A stretch of DNA of 40,613 bases from Cognatilysobacter segetis (GCF_004359965.1 NZ_SMRQ01000015.1:1-40613), one strand, 5' to 3'; numbered from the stretch's first letter, positions 1 through 8,022 are shown. Notes: a model not told the origin generated them from the letters alone. Program-made: numbers and translations.

Positions 1-94
1 GCCGCTTCGCGGCGCGGCTTAACTCAGGTGTTCAGTACCACTGCCGCAGGCCGGGCGGGTTGCGGTAAGCGAAACAGGCGCGCTATTTATCGGC

Positions 95-368
95 GAAAGT
101 CCATGGATGCCGCATAAAGCGACGCACCTGCCACTTGAAGCGGCACGCGAGGCGCTGTTTACGAGTGGTAGTGGCGCTTTCTACGCCACGTGAGGCGCTC
201 GAAGCGCCACCTATGCCCCTTTCGAGGGCGCGCGCGCCTGGAAAAGTGGCACGCGTGCCGCAAGAAACCGGACACGCGCCGCACAAAGCGACACGAGAGC
301 GGCGCGGCAGGGACGCGCGTGGCGTGTGAAGTGGGATCGATGCCGAATAAAGCGCCAGCGGTGCCGCT
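95..368. repeat. Degenerate ~21-bp tandem repeat with palindromic unit
   Basis: About 13 imperfect units follow each other at a 21-base step. The AAG or AAA that begins each unit recurs near 97, 117, 138, 202, 244, 265, 286, 329 and 350. The GCCGC-like end recurs in the same phase, for example at 257, 278, 299, 341 and 362. The clearest unit (242-262) contains GTGGCACGCGTGCCGC, nearly a perfect palindrome, and the inferred consensus is AAAGCGGCACGCGTGCCGCT. Units near 158-199 read like the opposite orientation, as a palindromic unit allows. Periodicity and units are seen directly; the consensus is my inference. Confidence 0.65.
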
Positions 369-373
369 TTTTT
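349..373 (+). terminator. Weak hairpin with T-run at the repeat end
   Basis: The last repeat unit starts with AAAGCG (349-354) and is closed by CGCTTT (365-370), followed by further T to 373. The outer six pairs are perfect but the inside pairs poorly. It could terminate transcripts entering from the left, or simply be the last repeat unit. Confidence 0.3.
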
Positions 374-413
374 CGCCTTCAAAGCCATCGGGCGGTGCGT
401 GCAAGCCGCCAAT

Positions 414-419
414 TACAAT
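414..419 (+). promoter_or_regulatory. -10 box of a probable leaderless dusA promoter
   Basis: The hexamer TACAAT (5 of 6 to TATAAT) ends six bases before the GTG at 426. A transcript would therefore begin at or within a base of the start codon. No good -35 is visible 17 bases upstream. Confidence 0.5.
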
Positions 420-425
420 GGCGAG

Positions 426-1433
426 GTGAATAGTTCGCCTCCCGCGCCCCTCTCCGTAGCCCCCATGATGGATTGGACCGACACCCACTGTCGGGCCTTC
501 CACCGCGTGCTTGCGCCCAGCGCGGTGCTCTACACCGAGATGGTGCACGCCAACGCCGTGATCCACGGCGACCGCGCCAAGCTGCTGGCCATGGATGCCA
601 GCGAGCACCCCGTGGCGCTGCAGCTGGGCGGCAGCGAGCCGTCGCTGCTGGCGCAGGCCGCGCGCATCGGGGCGGACTGGGGCTATGACGAGATCAACCT
701 CAACTGCGGCTGCCCGTCCGACCGCGTGCAGGCCGGGCGCTTCGGCGCCTGCCTGATGCGCGAGCCGGCGCTGGTGGCCGATTGCGTCGCGGCGATGATC
801 GAGGCGGTGCGCGGCAGCACGCGGCCGCACGTGCCGGTGACGGTGAAGTGCCGCCTCGGCGTGGACGACGACGACGACTTCGCCACCTTCCTCGCCTTCA
901 TCGACACCGTGGCCGCGGCGGGCTGCGCCACCTTCGTGGTGCATGCGCGCAACGCGTGGCTGAAGGGGTTGTCGCCCAAGGAGAACCGCGAGGTCCCGCC
1001 GCTGCGCTACGACTGGGGCTACCGGCTCAAGGCCGAGCGCCCGTCGCTCACGGTGCTGCTCAACGGCGGCATCGCCGCGATCGAGCCCGCCGTGGCCCAC
1101 CTGTCGCACGTGGACGGCGTGATGCTGGGCCGCGCGGCGTATCACGACCCCTACGTGCTGCATCGGCTCGATGCGCGCCTGGCGGGCAGCCCCGAACGCC
1201 CCCGCGAGGCGCTGCTGCGCGATTACCTGCCCTACGTGCAGCGCCAGCTCGACCGCGGCGTGCCGCTCAAGCACATCACCCGCCACATCCTCGGCCTGTT
1301 CCTCGGCGAGCGCGGCGGCCGCGCGTTCCGCCAGGTGCTGAGCGAGGGCGCGCACCGCCCGGGCGCGGACGTGTCGCTGATCGAGACCGCACTGGCCTGC
1401 ACGCAGCCGCAGCCCGAGCAGGGCGCCGCATGA
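426..1433 (+). CDS. dusA: tRNA-dihydrouridine(20/20a) synthase DusA
   Basis: FMN enzyme that reduces uridine 20/20a in the D-loop of tRNAs with NADPH. From the GTG at 426 the product is 335 residues, close to E. coli DusA (330). Recognised DusA signatures are SVAPMMDWTD near the N-terminus, HPVALQLGG, YDEINLN followed by GCPSDRV with the catalytic Cys (residue 96), GLSPKENRE, and HITRHILGLF near the C-terminus. An in-frame GTG at 399 would add nine residues, but 426 fits the family N-terminus and lies six bases after a TACAAT box, so I prefer it. There is no Shine-Dalgarno at normal spacing. The stop overlaps the next gene's ATG (ATGA), so the two genes are probably cotranscribed. A run of five Asp codons near residue 142 is a local oddity. 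Confidence 0.93.
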   Translation: MNSSPPAPLSVAPMMDWTDTHCRAFHRVLAPSAVLYTEMVHANAVIHGDRAKLLAMDASEHPVALQLGGSEPSLLAQAARIGADWGYDEINLNCGCPSDRVQAGRFGACLMREPALVADCVAAMIEAVRGSTRPHVPVTVKCRLGVDDDDDFATFLAFIDTVAAAGCATFVVHARNAWLKGLSPKENREVPPLRYDWGYRLKAERPSLTVLLNGGIAAIEPAVAHLSHVDGVMLGRAAYHDPYVLHRLDARLAGSPERPREALLRDYLPYVQRQLDRGVPLKHITRHILGLFLGERGGRAFRQVLSEGAHRPGADVSLIETALACTQPQPEQGAA

Positions 1434-2353
1434 TCACGCGCGACCGCGAGCGCTTCCTCGAGGTCGCGATGCGCTGCGCGCCGGACGTCGGCCCGGCGAC
1501 CGCGCGCGGCGCGTTCCTGGTCACGCCCGAAGGCTTCGCGCGCGCCGAGCAGTCGGCCGAGGACAACCGCTACATGGCCGACGCCGCGGGCTACGACGCC
1601 GACGCCGCGCTCGCCGCGCATCGCCGCCTGCAGGCCGCGCTCGCCACCTGTCTTCCCGTCGTCGCGTTCCCCGGCGATGCAGCCACGCCCGATGCGACGT
1701 TCCCCAACAACGCGTTCGCCACCGCGCGCGTGGCCGGCCGGGGTCGCCTCATCGTCGGCCGCATGCGCCACGAGGTGCGCCAGCGCGAGACCCGCCGCGC
1801 GGACATCCGCGGCTTCTTCGGCGACGTGCTCGGCTACGAGACGGTCGACCTGTCCACGCAGGCCCATGCCTGCGAACTCCCCGGCGCGCTGGTGATCGAT
1901 CGCGCGCGCGGGCTCGGCTTCGCCGGCCTGTCGGAGCGTTGCGACGAGGACGGCGCGCGGCGCATGCACGAGGCATTCGGCCTGCGCGCGACGTTCGTGT
2001 TCGACCTCGCGCCCGGCGAGTACCACACCAACGTGGTGCTGGCGGTGCTGGCCGGCCGCGCGATGCTCTACGCGCCGGGCGGTTTCGCCGACGCCGACGA
2101 TGCGCACGCGATCGCGCGGCTGTACGCGCCGCATGCGTTCGCGCTGTCGCCGGAGGAGGCCGCGGCCTTCGTCGCCAACTCGATCGCGCTCGATCCGCAG
2201 CGTGTCTGGATGAGCGCGCGCGCCGCTTCCGCCCTGCGTGAAGGCACGCGCGCCGGGCTCGCGCGGGCCGGCTTTTCGGTGCAGAGTGTGGACCTCGACG
2301 CGATCGAAGCGGCCGGTGGTTCGCTGCGCTGCTGCGTCGCCGAGATCTTCTGA
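1430..2353 (+). CDS. Arginine deiminase-related amidinotransferase-fold hydrolase
   Basis: A 307-residue protein of the guanidine-modifying pentein superfamily (DDAH, arginine deiminase, CtlX-like). Visible motifs are FPNNAF (residues 91-96), GEYHTNVV with a candidate catalytic His199, and a C-terminal GGSLRC with candidate nucleophile Cys301 (Cys302 follows). The N-terminal half also has FLVTPEGF followed by an EDNRYM motif, as in the 'arginine deiminase-related' group. Such enzymes hydrolyse arginine, citrulline or methylarginines, but I cannot say which substrate is used here. It starts inside the dusA stop (ATGA) and is probably its operon partner, though no functional link to tRNA modification is known to me. 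The family call is firm; the reaction is not. Confidence 0.75.
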   Translation: MITRDRERFLEVAMRCAPDVGPATARGAFLVTPEGFARAEQSAEDNRYMADAAGYDADAALAAHRRLQAALATCLPVVAFPGDAATPDATFPNNAFATARVAGRGRLIVGRMRHEVRQRETRRADIRGFFGDVLGYETVDLSTQAHACELPGALVIDRARGLGFAGLSERCDEDGARRMHEAFGLRATFVFDLAPGEYHTNVVLAVLAGRAMLYAPGGFADADDAHAIARLYAPHAFALSPEEAAAFVANSIALDPQRVWMSARAASALREGTRAGLARAGFSVQSVDLDAIEAAGGSLRCCVAEIF

Positions 2354-2386
2354 AGGACTGAACGGATGCGTGCGTGTGAAGCAAAA

Positions 2387-2403
2387 GTTCAGAGCGGATT
2401 CAC
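2387..2403 (+). promoter_or_regulatory. Possible OmpR/PhoP-type direct repeat
   Basis: GTTCAG (2387-2392) and ATTCAC (2398-2403) form a direct repeat with an 11-base period, the spacing typical of OmpR-family binding sites. It lies in the 111-base gap before the secreted protein that precedes phoP. The half-sites are short, so this could be chance. Confidence 0.3.
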
Positions 2404-2464
2404 CGCTTCGATCCAAGAATTCCTTCGCATCACGGTGCCCTGTCGCCGTCGAGTGAGCCGCGTC

Positions 2465-2791
2465 ATGCCCTTTGGTCGTCCGTTCCTTGCCCTTTCCCTG
2501 TTGCTCGTCACCGGCGCCGCCCTTGCGGGTCCGCCCGGCGGTGGGAAGGGCGGCGCGCCCGTGCAGGCGCCGCGCACGGTGATGACCCACGAGAGCCGGG
2601 CCGACGAGCATTCGCTGGCCGAGTCCGTGCGGCGCGTCGAGCGTGCGACGGGCGGGCAGATCCTCAGCGCCGAGCGCGTGCCCTTCGACGGCCGCGACAT
2701 GAACCGCATCAAGGTGCTGGACCAGACCGGCCGGGTGCGCGTGATCACCGAGGATTCCCAGCGTCACCCGCCCCGCGGCGGCAACGACTGA
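2465..2791 (+). CDS. Small secreted PepSY-like protein upstream of phoP
   Basis: A 108-residue protein. Residues 1-22 (MPFGRPFLALSLLLVTGAALAG) form a signal peptide with an ALA-G cleavage site, followed by a Gly/Pro-rich linker. The rest (ESVRRVERATGGQILSAER, then IKVLDQTGRVRVI) has the alternation of a short PepSY-type domain; this is recognition of pattern, not a proven assignment. An in-frame GTG at 2453 would add four residues, and the ATG at 2465 gives the better signal peptide. It lies about 130 bases before phoP on the same strand. Its position suggests a periplasmic partner or target of PhoPQ, which is inference. Confidence 0.7.
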   Translation: MPFGRPFLALSLLLVTGAALAGPPGGGKGGAPVQAPRTVMTHESRADEHSLAESVRRVERATGGQILSAERVPFDGRDMNRIKVLDQTGRVRVITEDSQRHPPRGGND

Positions 2792-2920
2792 CCGTTTCCT
2801 GACCGCCGCTCGTCGGCGGCCGCCGTACACGCCGCAACGACGGCGGCAATGGCTAAGCTACCTGAACAGCCGGCCGGCCCCAGCCGAGCCGAGCGCTGCG
2901 CTGCCTAGGAGCTTGGGAAA

Positions 2921-3604
2921 ATGCGAATCCTGCTGGTCGAAGACGAAGCCCCCCTGCGCGAGACCCTCGCTGCCCGCCTGCGGCGCGAGGGCTTCGCCGT
3001 CGATGCGGCGCAGGATGGCGAGGAAGGGCTGTACATGGGCCGCGAGGTCCCGTTCGACGTCGGCATCATCGACCTCGGCCTGCCGAAGATGTCCGGCATG
3101 GAGCTCATCCGTGCGCTGCGCCAGGAAGGCAAGAAATTCCCCGTGCTCATCCTCACCGCGCGGTCGAGCTGGCAGGACAAGGTCGAGGGCCTGAAGCAGG
3201 GCGCCGACGACTACCTGGTCAAGCCGTTCCACGTCGAGGAGCTGCTCGCCCGAATCAATGCGCTGGTGCGCCGCGCCGCGGGCTGGAGCAAGCCGCAGCT
3301 CGAGTGCGGCCCGGTGGTGCTCGACCTCGCCGCGCAGACGGTCAACGTCAACGGCAGCAACGTCGACCTGACCAGCTACGAGTACAAGGTGCTCGAGTAC
3401 CTGATGATGCATGCCGGCGAGCTGGTGTCGAAGGCCGACCTCACCGAGCACATCTACCAGCAGGATTTCGACCGCGATTCGAACGTGCTGGAAGTGTTCA
3501 TCGGTCGCCTGCGCAAGAAGCTCGATCCCGATGGCCAGCTCAAGCCGATCGAGACCGTGCGCGGCCGCGGCTATCGCTTCGCCATTCCGCGCAGCGGCGA
3601 ATAA
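2921..3604 (+). CDS. phoP: OmpR-family response regulator PhoP
   Basis: A 227-residue two-domain regulator. The receiver domain starts MRILLVEDEAP, has phosphoacceptor Asp51 in IIDLGLPKMSG, and a conserved Lys in YLVKPF. The winged-helix domain ends in GRLRKKL and TVRGRGYRF, which is typical of OmpR/PhoB members. The kinase two positions on is PhoQ-like, so PhoP is the natural call. AGGAG at about 2907-2911 is an acceptable Shine-Dalgarno. PhoP proteins control responses to low Mg2+, cationic peptides and acid; the regulon here cannot be read from the sequence. Confidence 0.88.
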   Translation: MRILLVEDEAPLRETLAARLRREGFAVDAAQDGEEGLYMGREVPFDVGIIDLGLPKMSGMELIRALRQEGKKFPVLILTARSSWQDKVEGLKQGADDYLVKPFHVEELLARINALVRRAAGWSKPQLECGPVVLDLAAQTVNVNGSNVDLTSYEYKVLEYLMMHAGELVSKADLTEHIYQQDFDRDSNVLEVFIGRLRKKLDPDGQLKPIETVRGRGYRFAIPRSGE

Positions 3605-3789
3605 GCCTGTCCCGCCGACGTCGGGCCCGCGCACGCGTGGCCTTCGGCGCGGCCGTCTGCGGTCCTCTGCGACAGACGTTCCCGTCCGGCTGAACCCATG
3701 CGGTTTCCACGACTGCACGCTCCCTTCGCCTCCTGCAATTCGCGCTGTACGCGGTGCGACCTGCAGTGGCCGCTCGCGCGTGCATCGCG

Positions 3790-3795
3790 CATGAT
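3790..3795 (+). promoter_or_regulatory. -10-like box directly before phoQ
   Basis: CATGAT (3790-3795) is followed by six bases and then the phoQ ATG at 3802, the same geometry as at dusA. It would give phoQ its own leaderless transcript apart from phoP, 197 bases upstream. No convincing -35 is seen. Confidence 0.35.
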
Positions 3796-3801
3796 CGGCG
3801 G

Positions 3802-5202
3802 ATGAGGATCGGCCAACCGCGCTCGCTGCAGACACGCCAGTTGCTGGTGGCGAGCCTGTTCCTCGTCGCGTTCCTCGCGCTGGCCGGCTATGCGCTCGAT
3901 CGCGCCTTCCTCAGGACCGCGCGCGACCACCTCCGCGAACGCCTGCAGAGCTACGCACTTTCGCTGGCGCGCGACGGCGAGTTCGCGCGCGACGGCACCT
4001 TCGTCGTGTTCAACACGCCCGATGCGCGTTTCCAGCGCCCGGGCAGCGGCCTGTACGCCGAGGTGGTGTTCCCGAACGGCCACTGGGATTCGGAATCGGC
4101 GCAGGGCCCGCGGCTGCCGCCCGCCCCGCTGCTGCCGGCGCGCCGGAGCCGCTTCGAGGGTCCGTTGGCGATGCACGAGATCGACGGTCGCGCCGGCGAG
4201 GTCTACCGCTACGGCATGGGCCTGATCTGGTCGAGCGACGACACCAACAAGGCGGCGGAATTCCCGTACACGATCTACATCTACGAGCACACCGACGCGC
4301 TGCGCGACCAGGTGACGGTGTTCCGCACCGCGCTATGGCGCTACCTCGGCGGTGCGGGCCTGCTGCTGTTGCTGCTGCAGGGCGTGATCCTGCGCTGGAG
4401 CCTGCTGCCGATGCGGCAGGTGATCGACGAGCTCAAGCGCGTGCAGCGCGGTCAGGCCTCGCGCATGAGCGAGCAGCATCCGCGCGAGCTCGAACCGCTC
4501 ACCGATTCGATCAACGCCTTCATCGAGAGCGAGCGCGAGAACCTCGACCGCCAGCGCAACACGCTGGCCGACCTCGCGCATTCGCTCAAGACGCCGCTCG
4601 CGGTGATCCGCTCCAAGCTCGACGACGAGACCGCGCAGCCCGAATCGCTGCGCGACGAGGTGCGGCTGCAGGTGCAGCGCATGAACGACATCGTGTCCTA
4701 CCAGCTCGCGCGTGCCGCCAGCCGCGGTCATGCGCTGTTCGCGCAACCGATCGCGATCGCGCCGCATGCCGAGCAGATCGTCACCAGCCTTGAAAAGGTC
4801 TACGCCGGCAAGGGCGTGATCTGCGAGTTCGAGCTGGACGAGGACATGCAGTTCTACGGCGAGGCCGGCGACCTGCAGGAGCTGCTCGGCAACCTGCTGG
4901 AAAACGCGTTCAAGTGGGCAAAGTCGCGCGTGCTGCTCACCGTCAAGCCGATCGCCTGCGCCGACGGCCGCCGCCCCGGCCTGCTGATCGCGGTGGACGA
5001 CGACGGCCCGGGCATTCCGGCGGACAAGGTGGCGCTGATCCTGCAGCGCGGCGTGCGCGGCGACGAGCGCGTGCAGGGCCACGGCATCGGTCTGGCGATC
5101 GTGCAGGACCTGGTGCGCGCCTATCGCGGCGAGCTGCACGTGTCGGCGTCGGCCGAACTCGGCGGTGCGCGTTTCGAGGCCCGCATGCCGCCCGGGCCGT
5201 GA
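3802..5202 (+). CDS. phoQ: Sensor histidine kinase PhoQ
   Basis: A 466-residue membrane kinase. TM1 is at about residues 12-31. A periplasmic sensor region follows, ending near the YTIYIYEHTD segment. TM2 is at about 175-197 and leads into HAMP and dimerisation helices. The H-box reads LADLAHSLKTPLAVI with His260, very close to the E. coli PhoQ box (THSLKTPLAV). The ATPase domain has NLLENAFKWA, DDDGPGI and GHGIGLAIV. An upstream in-frame start at 3754 would put 16 odd residues before MRIGQPRS, so I use 3802. The 197-base gap after phoP is unusual for a phoPQ pair and may hold a separate promoter. Confidence 0.88.
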   Translation: MRIGQPRSLQTRQLLVASLFLVAFLALAGYALDRAFLRTARDHLRERLQSYALSLARDGEFARDGTFVVFNTPDARFQRPGSGLYAEVVFPNGHWDSESAQGPRLPPAPLLPARRSRFEGPLAMHEIDGRAGEVYRYGMGLIWSSDDTNKAAEFPYTIYIYEHTDALRDQVTVFRTALWRYLGGAGLLLLLLQGVILRWSLLPMRQVIDELKRVQRGQASRMSEQHPRELEPLTDSINAFIESERENLDRQRNTLADLAHSLKTPLAVIRSKLDDETAQPESLRDEVRLQVQRMNDIVSYQLARAASRGHALFAQPIAIAPHAEQIVTSLEKVYAGKGVICEFELDEDMQFYGEAGDLQELLGNLLENAFKWAKSRVLLTVKPIACADGRRPGLLIAVDDDGPGIPADKVALILQRGVRGDERVQGHGIGLAIVQDLVRAYRGELHVSASAELGGARFEARMPPGP

Positions 5203-5225
5203 GGGGCCGCCACCGGCGCGACCGG

Positions 5226-5231
5226 TAGAAT
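5226..5231 (+). promoter_or_regulatory. -10 box of a probable leaderless promoter
   Basis: TAGAAT (5 of 6 to TATAAT) ends six bases before the ATG at 5238. The spacing matches the boxes before dusA and ybeD. There is no Shine-Dalgarno between the box and the ATG. Confidence 0.5.
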
Positions 5232-5237
5232 CGACCG

Positions 5238-5954
5238 ATGCTTCCGCGAATCCGCGCCATCACGCTCGATCTCGACGACACGCTGTGGCCGATCATGCCG
5301 GCCATCGATCGCGCCGAGGCCGCGCTCGACGCCTGGCTCGCGGCGCACACGCCGCAGGTGGCGACGCAATGGCCGCTGCCGCGCCGGCAGGCGCTGCGGT
5401 TGCAGGTGGATCGCGAGCGCCCGGAGATGGCGCACGACATGACCGCGCAACGCCATCTCATGCTCGAGCGCATGTTCGCGCTGTCCGGTGAGCCCGCCTC
5501 GCACGTGGAGCCCGCGTTCGAGGCGTACTTCGCCGCGCGCTGCGAGGTCGAACACTATCCCGATACCGTCGACGCGCTGGAGCGCCTTGCCGCGCGCCTG
5601 CCGCTCGCCTCCGTCAGCAACGGCAATGCCTGCCTCACCCGCATCGGGCTGATGCCGCTGTTCCGCTTCCAGCTCGGCGCGCGCGAGCACGGCGCGGCCA
5701 AGCCGACGCCGAGCATCTACCTCGAGGCCTGCGAGCGCCTCGGCGTGGATCCGGCCGCCGTGCTGCACGTGGGCGACGACGTGGAGGCCGACGTCGTCGG
5801 CGCCGCGCGCGCGGGCCTGCGCACCTGCTGGATCGATCGTCGCGGCGAGCGCTGGCCACGCGACGACATCCGCCCCGACCTGCACCTTCCCGATCTCGCC
5901 GCGCTGGCCGACTGGGTCGACGCGCACCTCGCCACGGACACCCCCACCGCATGA
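5238..5954 (+). CDS. HAD-superfamily phosphatase, YigB-like
   Basis: A 238-residue haloacid dehalogenase-like hydrolase. Motif I is ITLDLDDTLW with nucleophile Asp11 and acid Asp13. Motif II is SVSNGNA. The Lys of motif III is in AAKPTPSIY, and motif IV is LHVGDDVEADV. The alpha-helical cap after motif I and the overall length match E. coli YigB, which dephosphorylates the riboflavin intermediate 5-amino-6-(5-phosphoribitylamino)uracil and FMN. That substrate is possible here but unproven. The stop overlaps the ATG of the aminopeptidase gene (ATGA). Confidence 0.8.
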   Translation: MLPRIRAITLDLDDTLWPIMPAIDRAEAALDAWLAAHTPQVATQWPLPRRQALRLQVDRERPEMAHDMTAQRHLMLERMFALSGEPASHVEPAFEAYFAARCEVEHYPDTVDALERLAARLPLASVSNGNACLTRIGLMPLFRFQLGAREHGAAKPTPSIYLEACERLGVDPAAVLHVGDDVEADVVGAARAGLRTCWIDRRGERWPRDDIRPDLHLPDLAALADWVDAHLATDTPTA

Positions 5955-7333
5955 ACCTGCCCACCGGATTCGTCGATGCCTCCGCTTCCACGGCTGCGCT
6001 GCCGCTGCACGTGGTCGACCGCGCGCGTGCGCCGCAATGGCGCGAGGCGCTGGCCGACGCGGCGCGTGGCTGGGTCGAGGCGCAGGCCTTCGACGCGTCG
6101 CCGGGTACCGCCATCGTGCTGCCCGGCGCCGACGGCCAGCCGGCGGGCGCGCTGCTCGCCGTCGGCGACGCGCTGGATCCGTTCGCCTACGCGCACGCGC
6201 CGCTCGCGCTGCCGGCGCGGGACTGGTCGCTCGCGCACGACATGCCCGAGCCCGCGCGCGACGCCCTGCTGCTGGGCTGGGGCCTGGGCAGCTACCGCTT
6301 CACGCGCTACCGCGCCGCGCCGCGCCCGCCGGCGCGCCTGGCCGTCGACACGCTGCCCGACGAGGTGCGCGACGTGCTCGCGGCGATCGTGCGCGTGCGC
6401 GACCTCGTCAACACGCCGACGCAGCACATGGGGCCGGACGAGCTCGAGCGCACCGCCTGCGAGATCGGCGAGGTGCACGGCGCGCGCATCAAGGTGGTCA
6501 GTGGCGACGACCTCGTCGAGCAGAACTTCCCGGCGATCCACGCGGTCGGCCGCGCCTCGCACCGCGCGCCGCGGCTGATCCGGCTCGACTGGGGCGATGC
6601 ATCGCATCCGCACGTGGCCATCGTCGGCAAGGGCGTGTGCTTCGACACCGGCGGCCTGAACATCAAGGCCGGCGAAGGCATGCGCAATATGAAGAAGGAC
6701 ATGGGCGGCGCCGCGCATGCGATCGCGCTGGCCGAACTGCTCATGGCGCGTCGCGTGCCGCTGCGGCTCACGCTGCTGGTGCCCGCGGTGGAGAACGCGA
6801 TCGGGCCGGATGCACTGCGCCCCGGCGAGGTCATCGCCACGCGCAGCGGGCTGCACGTGGAGATCGACAATACCGATGCCGAAGGCCGGCTGATCCTCGG
6901 CGATGCGCTGGTGCACGCGGCCGAAGGCTCGCCCGCGCTGCTGATCGACTTCGCCACGCTCACCGGCGCCGCGCGGATCGCGCTGGGTCCCGACCTGCCG
7001 GCGCTGTACGCCAACGACGAGGCCCAGGCGAACGCGCTGCTGCAGGCGTCGAACGAGGCGCGCGATCCGCTGTGGCGCATGCCGCTGTGGCAGCCGTACT
7101 GGCGCTACCTGTCGAGCGGCATCGCGGACTTCGCGAACAGCGGCCCGTCGCGCATGGCCGGCAGCATCACCGCCGCGCTGTACCTGCAGCGCTTCGTACC
7201 CGCCGGCCAGCCGTGGCTGCACATGGACACCTACGCCTGGAACGACGCCGACCGTCCGGGCCGCCCTGCCGGCGGCGAGGCGCAGGGCCTGCGCGCGGTG
7301 TACGCGATGCTGCGGGACTTCGCGAAGACCTGA
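5951..7333 (+). CDS. Leucyl aminopeptidase family protein (M17)
   Basis: A 460-residue cytosolic metallo-aminopeptidase that removes N-terminal residues from peptides. The C-terminal catalytic domain shows GKGVCFDTGGLNIK, KKDMGGAAHA and the M17 signature NTDAEGRL (residues 307-314), which carry the two-metal ligands and catalytic Lys. ATLTGAARIALG follows as expected. The N-terminal domain is shorter and more divergent than in classic PepA (about 500 residues), so I give the family and not the symbol. It is translationally coupled to the HAD gene and converges on the response-regulator gene with a 36-base gap. Confidence 0.9.
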   Translation: MNLPTGFVDASASTAALPLHVVDRARAPQWREALADAARGWVEAQAFDASPGTAIVLPGADGQPAGALLAVGDALDPFAYAHAPLALPARDWSLAHDMPEPARDALLLGWGLGSYRFTRYRAAPRPPARLAVDTLPDEVRDVLAAIVRVRDLVNTPTQHMGPDELERTACEIGEVHGARIKVVSGDDLVEQNFPAIHAVGRASHRAPRLIRLDWGDASHPHVAIVGKGVCFDTGGLNIKAGEGMRNMKKDMGGAAHAIALAELLMARRVPLRLTLLVPAVENAIGPDALRPGEVIATRSGLHVEIDNTDAEGRLILGDALVHAAEGSPALLIDFATLTGAARIALGPDLPALYANDEAQANALLQASNEARDPLWRMPLWQPYWRYLSSGIADFANSGPSRMAGSITAALYLQRFVPAGQPWLHMDTYAWNDADRPGRPAGGEAQGLRAVYAMLRDFAKT

Positions 7334-7339
7334 GCGCCG

Positions 7340-7355
7340 CGCGTCTGCTGACGCG
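7340..7355. terminator. Hairpin between convergent genes
   Basis: CGCGTC-TGCT-GACGCG forms a six-pair stem in the 36 bases between the convergent ends of the aminopeptidase and regulator genes. There is no T-run on either side, so it is only a candidate terminator. Confidence 0.3.
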
Positions 7356-7369
7356 AGCGCGCGCGGCCG

Positions 7370-7972
7370 CTACAACCAGCCCTTCTGCCGCGCTAGTCGA
7401 TACGCCTCGACGCGATTGGCCGCGCCGAGCTTGCCGATCGCCTCGGACAGGTAATTGCGCACGGTGCCGGCCGAGAGGTGCAGCTGCGCGGCAATGTCGT
7501 TGCCGGTCATGCCTTCGCCGGCCAGGCGCAGCACCTGCCGCTCGCGGTCGTTGAGCGGGTCGGCCTCCGACCACGCATCCACCGCGAGCTGCGGATCGAT
7601 CGCGCGGCCGCCGCGATGCACCTGCCGGATCGCGTTCGCGAGCTGCTCGGCCGGCGCGTCCTTGAGCACGTAGCCGCCGACGCCGGCGTCGAGCGCACGG
7701 CGCAGGAAGCCGGCGCGCGCGAAGGTGGTGGCGATGACGATGCGCACCGGCAGCTCGTGGCGGCGGATGCGCTGCGCGAGTTCGAGGCCCGTCAGCCCCG
7801 GCATCTCGATGTCGGTGACCAGCACGTCGGGCTTGAGGCGCTCGACCTCGCGCCAGGCCGCGATGCCGTCGGGCGCAGCGCCGACGACCTCGATGTCGGG
7901 CTCCAGCGCGAGCAGGGCGGCGAGCGCGCCGCGCACCATCGCCTGGTCTTCGGCCAGTAGCACGCGGATCAT
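7370..7972 (-). CDS. NarL/DesR-type response regulator
   Basis: A 200-residue regulator. The receiver domain starts MIRVLLAEDQ, has phosphoacceptor Asp54 in LVTDIEMPG, and Lys in YVLKDAP. A LuxR-type helix-turn-helix (LNDRERQVLRL to TVRNYLSEAIGKL) occupies about residues 138-195. It is the last gene of a left-going operon with a DesK-like kinase 50 bases upstream, a permease and an ATPase. This layout resembles kinase-regulator-ABC sets such as Bacillus lnrJKLMN (yfiJKLMN). The inferred role is to sense envelope stress or a drug and activate the transporter; the signal is unknown. Confidence 0.88.
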   Translation of the reverse strand: MIRVLLAEDQAMVRGALAALLALEPDIEVVGAAPDGIAAWREVERLKPDVLVTDIEMPGLTGLELAQRIRRHELPVRIVIATTFARAGFLRRALDAGVGGYVLKDAPAEQLANAIRQVHRGGRAIDPQLAVDAWSEADPLNDRERQVLRLAGEGMTGNDIAAQLHLSAGTVRNYLSEAIGKLGAANRVEAYRLARQKGWL

Positions 7973-8022
7973 CGGCAGCGCTCGCGCATCGTCATCGCGC
8001 GAAGGCTAGCAGGCCCGCGACG

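Larger units (their letters stand above)
1..425. other. Gene-free leader region upstream of dusA
   Basis: I find no convincing gene here. The short reading frames are arginine-rich and look like chance frames in GC-rich DNA. The first 13 bases form a small GCCGC-TTC-GCGGC hairpin. Positions 95-368 hold the tandem repeat described separately, and the dusA -10 box lies at the right end. An antisense frame with a stop at 32-34 runs only 16 codons before another stop, so I do not call it as the end of an upstream gene. Confidence 0.6.

Noticed and set aside
32..85. Possible C-terminus of a gene entering from the left on the - strand
   Set aside because: Only 16 codons between stops (ending LRQWY) with no start; too short to support.
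87..94. GCCGATAA on the - strand, an exact FliA -10
   Set aside because: No TAAAG/TCAAG at the required 14-base spacing, and no gene follows on that strand.
159..1355. 398-codon open frame on the - strand
   Set aside because: Antisense to dusA, which has diagnostic motifs; the frame also runs through the repeat array.
3655..3677. CGTCTG...CAGACG hairpin between phoP and phoQ
   Set aside because: Six-pair stem with a large loop and no T-run; not convincing as a terminator or attenuator.
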